DNA of 10,819 nt from UBA3775 sp051877895 (GTDB lineage Bacteria; Bacillota; Clostridia; Lachnospirales; Lachnospiraceae): the NCBI GenBank assembly GCA_051877895.1, contig JBJEJI010000059.1, forward strand, positions 1 through 10,819. Direction: 5' to 3'. The position numbers and the translations under genes are program-made. A model generated the notes under the pieces. The model did not search any database. It saw nothing but the letters and a program-made list of their open reading frames with translations, and had not been told where the DNA came from. Every line of letters starts with the position of its first letter. Positions within the stretch are counted from its first letter, which is position 1. Below are positions 5,748-10,819 of the stretch, piece after piece.

Positions 5748-5852
5748 TTATATAAAAAAATTATCATCCGCATGTTTCTTACTTATTTTTAATTCAAAAG
5801 TACCTCCCGCGGTACCATCTCCACTTATAATGATTATTTTCTTACCTTTCAT
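5748..5852 (-). CDS. Small ORF, 34 codons, doubtful
   Basis: An ATG at 5852 opens a frame of 34 residues beginning M-K-G-K-K-I-I-I-I-S-G-D-G-T-A-G-G and ending at a TAA (5750-5748), 11 bp before the -35 of the minus-strand promoter. The residue pattern looks protein-like, but no ribosome binding site precedes the start and the antiporter stop is only 46 nt upstream. It may be a remnant of a longer gene or chance. I do not recognise it. Confidence 0.2.
   Translation of the reverse strand: MKGKKIIIISGDGTAGGTFELKISKKHADDNFFI
5796..5816 (-). terminator. Weak hairpin with TTTT after the antiporter gene
   Basis: On the minus strand GTACC (5815-5811) and GGTAC (5804-5800) enclose a 6-nt loop and are followed by TTTT. 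This is the only terminator-like structure between the antiporter stop (5899) and the next promoter. The stem is 5 bp plus a possible G-U, so the call is weak. The same bases lie inside the doubtful 34-codon ORF. Confidence 0.35.
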
Positions 5853-5898
5853 GATAAAGCAGCAGGTACTGGCATGTCTTTTTTATACAGTTCTTTCG

Positions 5899-7488
5899 TT
5901 AATGGCAGATAACCACCACATCATTTTTCTGAAGCACGGTTTTTCCGTCCGGAATTATGGTTTCTCCTCCACGAATTACCATGACAATCAGCTTGTTTTC
6001 CGGAAGTTTCAGTTCATCAATGGACTGATTACACCACGGATCCTTTCCTGTTATGTACCGTTCCTCCAGTTCATCCCTGTCCGAAGGCGTATACGGCGTA
6101 ACGTTTAATATGATATCATCTCCTGCCTGAATCTCTGTATCCCCTCTGGTGATAATGGACTCCTTTCCTCTTTTAATCATCAGGGCAAGGGAGCCAGTAG
6201 GCATATTTACATCTTTAATCTTTTTTCCCGCCCAACTGTGACCTTCGGGAATGTACATTTTCATAAGCTGAAAATCTGCTTCCTCCTGATAATCGTTGAA
6301 GGTTTTTCTGACATCAGATTCATCATCCACCATTCCCAGCCGTTTGGAAACCGCAGGCAGCAGAGTCCCCTGTATTGCCACAGAGAAAAGGGAAACCAGA
6401 AAAACAATATGAAACAAATCATGCTTCATTGAGACACCCGCCGAAACGGCCATAATGGCAAACACGGAGGATGATGCGCCTCTCAGACCGGCCCATGTTA
6501 TGAGAAGACACTGTCTGACACTGCAGCGGAAAGGAAGCATAAGTACAAAAACAGCTATCGGTCTTGCTACCAGCGTAATAATTGCCACTACAGCAATTGC
6601 AACCGGGAAAATATAAGGCATCTCATGTGGAAAACAAAGCAGTCCGATAAGAAAGAATATGAGTATCTGTGCCAGGCTTGTCACCCCGTCAAAGAACGGA
6701 ACCATGGTTTTCATATTTTTAATCCGGCTGTTTCCGACAAAAATACCAAACAGATATACACTCAGATAAGCATTGCCTCCAAGCATACTGGATATTCCAT
6801 AACAAACCATTACCATAGCAATCATGAAAATCATATCAAGACCTTCGGAAATAATTCTGGTTTTCATCATCAGTGCTGCAGTTGCCTTAGCAAGCAGAAT
6901 ACCAATTGTCACTCCGAAAAACAACTGCAGGAAAACCATGAGAACGACATTTCCCGAATCCCCGTTGCCGGTAAGACTCAGTGCAATAACAGTCAGCAAA
7001 TAAGATGCCGGATCGTTACTTCCGCTCTCCACCTCCAGGATGGAAGCCGTACCGTCTTTCAAATTGAGCTTTTTCTTTCTAAGAATGGCAAATACACTGG
7101 CAGCATCCGTTGACGACAAAACCGCACCAATCAAAAAGCTTTCCTCCAGGGACAATTTTAAGAGCCATCTGCACAGAAAAGCGGTAATACCGGCAGTCAT
7201 AACAACACCTAAGGTTGACAGTGCAACCGCCTTTCCCGCAACGTTTTTCGCAGCTTTCCATTTGGTATTAAAGCCGCCGTAAAACATGATAAAAATAAGA
7301 GCTACGGAACAGACATTCTCCGCAAGGGTAAAATTACTGAACTCAATGCCAAAAAATCCATCAGTGCCGAAAAGAATTCCGATTAACATAAATAAAATCA
7401 GAGCCGGCATACCGAATTTATCCGAAAATTTTTCTGCTACCACACATAATAGCAGTATACATGCTGCAATTAAAATTACCGCTGTCAT
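5899..7488 (-). CDS. CPA1-family K+(Na+)/H+ antiporter with C-terminal TrkA-C-like regions
   Basis: This 529-residue inner-membrane protein exchanges K+ or Na+ for protons and helps control cytoplasmic pH and potassium. Residues 1-385 form the multi-span Na+/H+ exchanger domain. Family marks seen are S-S-T-D-A-A (Asp128), S-G-S-N-D-P (Asn158-Asp159, the ion/proton site) and W-A-G-L-R-G with Arg336. Two cytoplasmic TrkA-C (RCK_C)-like segments follow at about 405-465 and 480-529, with G-D-D-I-I-L-N-V and K-N-D-V-V-V; these usually bind a nucleotide or ion and gate transport. The layout is that of NhaP2/CvrA-type antiporters, slightly short at the C-terminus. GGAGG stands 4 nt before the ATG, a short spacing. 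It is a single gene; the ion preference cannot be read from the sequence. Confidence 0.92.
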   Translation of the reverse strand: MTAVILIAACILLLCVVAEKFSDKFGMPALILFMLIGILFGTDGFFGIEFSNFTLAENVCSVALIFIMFYGGFNTKWKAAKNVAGKAVALSTLGVVMTAGITAFLCRWLLKLSLEESFLIGAVLSSTDAASVFAILRKKKLNLKDGTASILEVESGSNDPASYLLTVIALSLTGNGDSGNVVLMVFLQLFFGVTIGILLAKATAALMMKTRIISEGLDMIFMIAMVMVCYGISSMLGGNAYLSVYLFGIFVGNSRIKNMKTMVPFFDGVTSLAQILIFFLIGLLCFPHEMPYIFPVAIAVVAIITLVARPIAVFVLMLPFRCSVRQCLLITWAGLRGASSSVFAIMAVSAGVSMKHDLFHIVFLVSLFSVAIQGTLLPAVSKRLGMVDDESDVRKTFNDYQEEADFQLMKMYIPEGHSWAGKKIKDVNMPTGSLALMIKRGKESIITRGDTEIQAGDDIILNVTPYTPSDRDELEERYITGKDPWCNQSIDELKLPENKLIVMVIRGGETIIPDGKTVLQKNDVVVICH

Positions 7489-7565
7489 GCTACCTCCGTT
7501 TTTTAATTTGAATAATGGAATTTATTAAATATTTTTTCTGTTTGTAATAGATAAAAGAGATTTTG

Positions 7566-7606
7566 AAAAAGGGCAGCCCCTACCCAGACCGCCCATCACC
7601 AGACTT
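7566..7606 (-). terminator. G-rich terminator-like element after the regulator gene
   Basis: Read on the minus strand this is a GC-rich island in AT-rich DNA: two imperfect 15-nt tandem copies (AGTCTGGTGATGGGC and GGTCTGGGTAGGGGC, 11/15 matching) followed by TGCCCTTTTTC. GGGC (7594-7591) can pair with GCCC (7574-7571), leaving a 16-nt loop, directly followed by five T residues. It could end the regulator transcript about 100 nt after its stop codon. The clustered G runs could also fold as a two-layer G-quadruplex. Confidence 0.45.
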
Positions 7607-7620
7607 TATATTAATATAAT

Positions 7621-7690
7621 ACAATACTTTTTGGGGAAAAACAACCGAAATATCTTAAAATTTTCTAATAAATATACCCAAAACTATTGT
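7621..7690. repeat. 70-bp imperfect inverted repeat
   Basis: ACAATA (7621-7626) pairs with TATTGT (7685-7690) and TTTTGGG (7629-7635) with CCCAAAA (7677-7683), with one small internal mismatch. The AT-rich interior contains AAAATTTT. It starts two bases from the regulator's stop codon (7692). As RNA it would be a long-looped hairpin protecting the transcript end; as DNA it resembles a tiny inverted-repeat element. Confidence 0.45.
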
Positions 7691-7691
7691 C

Positions 7692-8672
7692 CTATTTTTT
7701 ATTAAACAACTTTACAATTGCCAATATGGCCGGATAAATAACTCCCGCTATTGGCCAGATAAGACCGGCATATTTCTCCTCCTCTGTAAAAAACAGCAGA
7801 ACAAGAAAAAACGCCGTAACAAGCAACCAATAAATTGTTGAAATGATTCCTACTACGGAAGATCTTGTTTTCCTCTCAATACTGTAATCCTCCTCCTGTA
7901 ACAGTTTGTTAAAGCTTGCCTGTTGTATTCCTACGATAATGAAAAAGCTTACGCCGATTCCCTCAATAAAAAGCAACAAGCCAACCATAACTACCGCAAT
8001 GAAATCTTTTTCAGTAAACATTGCAGCCGCAAATATCGGAACAACACCCATAATACATAAAATCGTACCCAGAATATTGTATCTGGTATACTGTGGCTCA
8101 AACTGTCGTTTTCTTTCTTTTACCATACCGGATACCCCGTACTCAGTTTCAATCAATTCCTTTTCAAGATATATATAGTCTTTTGTTTTTGCTCCGCAGG
8201 AAATGTATATTGCACAGGCTGCCGCCACAATAATCAATAGAACAATCATACCGATTCCCCCTGCTTCATCCTCTGTCAGCCAAAAATCTGGTTGCTCTGA
8301 GGCACATCCCAGCACCATAAGACATATAGGGGAAATAACGCATAAAAATGTGGCAAAAGCAATTTTAGGTGCCGTTTCTTTTTTCACCTTCAGAAACTGG
8401 TTAGCCTCCTCCATGCCAACCTTCCGCAAGGAACTGCTACTGGTGTCCGTTTCAGGAATATATTCAACAGTTTCCAACTCATCCTTCAGCAGATAATCTG
8501 CAGATACTCCAAACACTTTACTCATCAGAAGAAGCCGTTCTAAATCCGGTGTGGTCTGAGCTCCCTCCCATTTTGATACAGCCTGTCTCGTTACTCCAAG
8601 TTTTTCTGCCAGTTCCTCCTGGGACCAGCCATTCTTTTTTCTCTCGGAAATTATTTTGTCAGCTAAAATCAT
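7692..8672 (-). CDS. XRE-family transcriptional regulator with six membrane spans
   Basis: The product has 326 residues. Residues 5-59 form a Cro/CI-type helix-turn-helix, with W-S-Q-E-E-L-A-E-K-L-G-V-T-R-Q-A-V-S-K-W as the core and a recognition helix at about 27-36. A polar linker (about 62-100) leads to hydrophobic segments near 103-122, 141-159, 199-217, 225-248, 273-294 and 302-321. The protein is therefore expected to bind DNA while anchored in the membrane, a plan common in clostridial regulators of neighbouring transport or envelope-stress genes. AGGAG is 7 nt before the ATG. The operator and target are unknown. The upstream gene is a Nudix hydrolase 124 nt away on the same strand. 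The HTH call is firm; the membrane role is inferred from hydropathy. Confidence 0.9.
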   Translation of the reverse strand: MILADKIISERKKNGWSQEELAEKLGVTRQAVSKWEGAQTTPDLERLLLMSKVFGVSADYLLKDELETVEYIPETDTSSSSLRKVGMEEANQFLKVKKETAPKIAFATFLCVISPICLMVLGCASEQPDFWLTEDEAGGIGMIVLLIIVAAACAIYISCGAKTKDYIYLEKELIETEYGVSGMVKERKRQFEPQYTRYNILGTILCIMGVVPIFAAAMFTEKDFIAVVMVGLLLFIEGIGVSFFIIVGIQQASFNKLLQEEDYSIERKTRSSVVGIISTIYWLLVTAFFLVLLFFTEEEKYAGLIWPIAGVIYPAILAIVKLFNKK

Positions 8673-8765
8673 CTTGATACTCCTATCTTCTTATTTCCGG
8701 CAAATCTGTTTTCTCACCGGCTGCCACCAACTTACCATTTTTACCGATTGCCTTCAAGAAAACAA

Positions 8766-8790
8766 GACAGTCAATTTGTCAACCTACAGT
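8766..8790. promoter_or_regulatory. Repeat cluster upstream of the regulator gene
   Basis: GTCAATTT and GTCAACCT are adjacent 8-nt near-repeats, followed by a CAGTTG-type inverted half site. On the minus strand the segment contains a TTGACA hexamer (8783-8778), but no acceptable -10 follows at 16-18 bp. It could be a regulator binding site or part of a weak promoter for the XRE gene. Confidence 0.25.
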
Positions 8791-8796
8791 TGCATT

Positions 8797-9261
8797 TCAT
8801 TTTTTCAGTGATTTCCACAGCCTTTTGATGGGTTCCACATTATTATGGGTAATTTCAGGCAGCGCATCAAGACTGAAAAATTTCAGTTCCGAGACCTCAT
8901 CCTTCTGCATATATAGCATGCCCTCATAAGTTCTGCAAAGGAATACTACTTCTGCAGCATAGATTTCATCTCCGTTTGGATAAGTATAATGGCCTTCTTC
9001 GCCTGATACTGTAGTAAAAAACTCCAATTCCCTGCACAACAGTCCGGTTTCTTCCATAACCTCCCGCTTTGCACAGGCTTCAAAGCTTTCTCCCGGCTCC
9101 ATAGAGCCTCCCGGATACCCCCACAGCCCATTATCCGCACGCTTCTGAAGCAATAGCCTGTTGTTTTCATCCAGAATCAGCACTCCCGCACAGGTCATAA
9201 CTAAAGGGCGGTGTCCCAGTACTTTTCTAAGACTCATAATGTACCCCATTTCTTCGCTCAT
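8797..9261 (-). CDS. Nudix hydrolase
   Basis: The product has 154 residues. Residues 52-74 match the Nudix box GX5EX7REUXEEXGU in full: Gly52, Glu58, Arg66-Glu67, Glu70-Glu71, Gly73. The Glu residues bind the divalent metal for hydrolysis of a nucleoside diphosphate linked to another group. G-L-W-G-Y-P-G-G just before the box and a C-terminal W-K-S-L-K-K tail are typical of MutT/ADP-ribose-type members. The sequence does not tell the substrate, which could be an oxidised nucleotide, a nucleotide sugar or a coenzyme. AGGAGG stands 9 nt before the ATG. It is not obviously in an operon: 124 nt separate it from the regulator gene and about 210 nt from the gene upstream. Confidence 0.93.
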   Translation of the reverse strand: MSEEMGYIMSLRKVLGHRPLVMTCAGVLILDENNRLLLQKRADNGLWGYPGGSMEPGESFEACAKREVMEETGLLCRELEFFTTVSGEEGHYTYPNGDEIYAAEVVFLCRTYEGMLYMQKDEVSELKFFSLDALPEITHNNVEPIKRLWKSLKK

Positions 9262-9432
9262 AACATGTTACCTCCTGTCATATCTATTTTTATTTCGATT
9301 TTCCCTTCAATTCTTCATTAGCATTACCACTACCTGTAAAAAGATTAACATCTAACCGTGGTTTTAGCAAGCATTCATTTCTTTATGTAAGTGTCATTCT
9401 TTTTTTATCATTTTTATCGATGGATATATAAA
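9262..9432. other. Intergenic region upstream of the Nudix gene
   Basis: This stretch holds no gene I can support. It should contain the Nudix promoter, but no hexamer pair with good spacing stands out on the minus strand. Candidates such as TTTACA near 9340 lack a matching -10. Confidence 0.4.
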
Positions 9433-9461
9433 AACCCCCAAAGCACAAGGCTTTGAGGGTT
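9430..9461 (-). terminator. Rho-independent terminator of the DUF3137-like gene
   Basis: On the minus strand AACCC-T-CAAAGC and GCTTTG-G-GGGTT form an 11-bp stem with one mismatch and a 5-nt loop, followed by TTTTTATAT. It begins 9 nt after the gene's stop codon (9471). Confidence 0.85.
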
Positions 9462-9470
9462 GTTTCCATC

Positions 9471-10610
9471 CTACACGTTCAGCGTGTCGATAGTATTGGT
9501 AAGCCGGCGCAACTCTTCCGAAAATTTCCGGCGAAGTTCTTCCGCATTATAGCATTTTCCAACGTCAAAGAGGTAGTTCCCGGTCTGTATCGCAATGTTC
9601 ATTTTTCCGTCCATAAGGAAAGACATATAGACCGTGCCGCCGCTCTTGTCCGCCGCGGCAGAAATAGATTCCATCATCTGCGGCGTGAGGATTGTGTACG
9701 CCTCCTGCGGAAGATTTGCTCTTACACAGAAGCGGCTGCCGAACTGCTCATTGTCTATATTAACATTGCTTTTCATTAATTTGCGGTCTTTGTCTGTCCC
9801 CTCGGAAATATATACATCACAGGCAGGCTTCTTACCGAAATCGCAGATAATCCATGGTCCGCAAAAATTAACCCATGTTCGATTTCCTTCTTCGTAATCT
9901 TTCTCATCCACGCAAAGAACAATGTTGCCCAGTTCAATGTTCACCCCATTGTAGACGGTCTTGATATGATGCCGGCCTCTCGATACCTCATAGTGGAACG
10001 GAACCATCACACTGCCCGGATTTAATGAACCTTCCGGGTTGTATTCCACATCGTCGCCCAGAATATCCCTGATCACCTCTTTGATGACACACACGGAAAG
10101 ATACTCTTGGGTTTTATTTCTTCTGGTGATTACCCGACCTGTCGGTATCCCGAACATTACCGCGATTATCAGAACACCTAAAAAAATAAAGAAATTTAGT
10201 GTGACGGCAAATGAAATAAATGCTGCCGCAAAGAACCCGTGGGTCAGGATCCTGTATATCGTCACCTTAATACGCAAAAAATTAAGATCGGCTTCTACCT
10301 GCTCCGTTGTCGACTTCTTCTCAATTAACTGCCTAATTTCATCTATGCTCTTTGTTACCCGAGTTGTCTGTATTCTTAACACCAGCGCAATTACCAAAAA
10401 AACTAACGCAATTATCGGATCTGACGTGATGGCCATAAAGATTGCCACCGCAACGGCACACCAGGTCAGAATTCTGATAATCGTCATCTTAATATACAGA
10501 GACTTGAGCTCATCCTTCATCTGTTCCATTGTCATCATCTGCTTTTCTTCCATATTCATCATTCCCTTTCTCGGAAAGTCGTTTTTATTATTTGAACTTT
10601 CTCTACTCAT
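9471..10610 (-). CDS. DUF3137-like membrane protein with duplicated N-terminal two-span unit
   Basis: The product has 379 residues of unknown function. A polar, Met-rich N-terminus is followed by two homologous units (about 35-93 and 109-167), each made of L-x-x-L-x-I-K-x-T-I-x-R-I-L-T, two hydrophobic spans and a T-x-R-V basic exit. The cytoplasmic C-terminal domain (about 170-379) contains V-x-F-C-G-P-W-I-I-C-D-F-G-K (247-260) and a D-x-x-F-G-x-R-F-C-V segment (286-296), the pattern I associate with DUF3137. Many DUF3137 proteins have one hydrophobic pair; the doubled unit is unusual. AAGGA is 5 nt before the ATG at 10610; internal Met codons at 17-20 are possible alternatives. It has its own promoter (10674-10702) and terminator (9430-9461), so it is monocistronic. 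DUF3137 is recalled from pattern, not searched. Confidence 0.8.
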   Translation of the reverse strand: MSRESSNNKNDFPRKGMMNMEEKQMMTMEQMKDELKSLYIKMTIIRILTWCAVAVAIFMAITSDPIIALVFLVIALVLRIQTTRVTKSIDEIRQLIEKKSTTEQVEADLNFLRIKVTIYRILTHGFFAAAFISFAVTLNFFIFLGVLIIAVMFGIPTGRVITRRNKTQEYLSVCVIKEVIRDILGDDVEYNPEGSLNPGSVMVPFHYEVSRGRHHIKTVYNGVNIELGNIVLCVDEKDYEEGNRTWVNFCGPWIICDFGKKPACDVYISEGTDKDRKLMKSNVNIDNEQFGSRFCVRANLPQEAYTILTPQMMESISAAADKSGGTVYMSFLMDGKMNIAIQTGNYLFDVGKCYNAEELRRKFSEELRRLTNTIDTLNV

Positions 10611-10673
10611 TGTTATCCTTCGTATTACTATTTCTCAAATTATCCTTACATTTTTGAATTACTATTGTTTTAT

Positions 10674-10702
10674 ATTATATCGTACTAATTATTTTATCTC
10701 AA
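10674..10702 (-). promoter_or_regulatory. Sigma-A-like promoter of the DUF3137-like gene
   Basis: On the minus strand TTGAGA (10702-10697) and TATAAT (10679-10674) are 17 bp apart, a 5/6 and 6/6 match. Transcription would begin near 10667, giving a leader of about 57 nt. It stands just downstream of the preceding terminator, so the gene is transcribed on its own. Confidence 0.8.
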
Positions 10703-10718
10703 GAAAATTTTTAGTTCT

Positions 10719-10753
10719 AAAAAAAACATCCCAGAACAAAAGTCCTGGGATGT
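10719..10753 (-). terminator. Strong terminator of a transcript entering from the right
   Basis: On the minus strand ACATCCCAGGAC and GTTCTGGGATGT form a 12-bp stem (one G-U) around a TTTT loop, with an uninterrupted run of eight T residues (10726-10719) that overlaps the base of the stem by one. The gene or RNA it ends lies mostly beyond the window. Confidence 0.88.
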
Positions 10754-10767
10754 AATAAGCATCTCTG

Positions 10768-10785
10768 GAACGTCCTAAGACGCTC
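10768..10785 (-). other. Compact hairpin upstream of the right-edge terminator
   Basis: On the minus strand GAGCGTC and GACGTTC form a 7-bp stem (one G-U) with a TTAG loop, 14 nt before the terminator stem. It could be a 3' UTR hairpin or the last element of a small structured RNA. A frame ending in TAA at 10802 on the minus strand is possible, but only five codons are visible. Confidence 0.4.
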
Positions 10786-10819
10786 TGAATTATGAAATTT
10801 ATTATCTCTTTGAGAACTG

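Noticed and set aside
5808..5817. T-box-like core TGGTACCGCG on the minus strand, followed by a short hairpin and TTTT.
   Set aside because: The antiporter gene ends about 80 nt upstream, leaving no room for a Stem I with specifier loop. The second antiterminator strand is missing, no aminoacyl-tRNA or amino-acid gene follows, and the bases also lie in a small open frame. Probably chance.
6625..7113. A + strand open frame within the antiporter gene.
   Set aside because: The antiporter frame has clear family motifs along its length; the + strand frame has none and no ribosome binding site.
8766..8790. TTGACA as a full promoter for the XRE gene.
   Set aside because: No TATAAT-like hexamer is found 16-18 bp downstream.
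10039..10755. A 238-codon + strand open frame opposite the DUF3137-like gene.
   Set aside because: It is antisense to a gene with its own promoter and terminator, its product is a low-complexity mirror of that gene, and it runs through two regulatory sites.
10719..10819. The hairpin-plus-terminator tail as a type II CRISPR tracrRNA.
   Set aside because: There is no cas gene, repeat array or recognisable anti-repeat in the window; the resemblance is only general.
1..10819. CRISPR arrays, tRNA or rRNA genes.
   Set aside because: No regularly spaced direct repeats, tRNA cloverleaf or rRNA-like sequence was noticed on reading both strands.

Overview
The window looks like chromosomal DNA of a low-GC Gram-positive anaerobe, most likely a gut clostridium of the Lachnospiraceae type. 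This rests on AT-rich intergenic DNA, strong AGGAGG-type ribosome binding sites, sigma-A-like promoters and Firmicute-style gene families. It is inference; no taxonomic marker gene is present.

Layout. Positions 1-428 hold the 3' end of a + strand lipase-like alpha/beta hydrolase, closed by a hairpin that can terminate both strands. From 4081 down to 467 runs a tight minus-strand operon of five genes: a signal-peptide-bearing secreted protein (160 aa), a membrane-anchored extracytoplasmic protein (245 aa), two six-span membrane proteins (294 and 268 aa) and an ABC ATPase (215 aa) with a Glu in place of the Q-loop Gln, as in LanF/BcrA-type bacteriocin-immunity ATPases. Upstream of it lies an IS110-family element (about 4237-5674, + strand transposase with an intact DEDD set) with long non-coding ends, one of which should encode a bridge RNA. 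Beyond the element is a near-consensus minus-strand promoter overlapped by a 25-bp dyad (5707-5736). The IS therefore appears to sit between this promoter and the operon.

The right half is ordinary housekeeping or accessory content, all on the minus strand: a CPA1-type K+(Na+)/H+ antiporter with two C-terminal TrkA-C-like regions (7488-5899), an XRE-family regulator carrying six membrane spans (8672-7692), a Nudix hydrolase (9261-8797) and a DUF3137-like membrane protein with an internally duplicated two-span unit (10610-9471). The last has its own clear promoter and terminator. At the right edge the minus strand ends some other transcript with a 12-bp terminator.

The most promising lead is the 467-4081 operon. 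Gene order, the secreted first product, the E-loop ATPase and markedly AT-rich composition fit a secreted effector or bacteriocin-like export/self-protection module that does not match a family I can name with confidence. The IS110 element with its candidate guide RNA and palindromic junctions is the second. No rRNA, tRNA or CRISPR array was seen.
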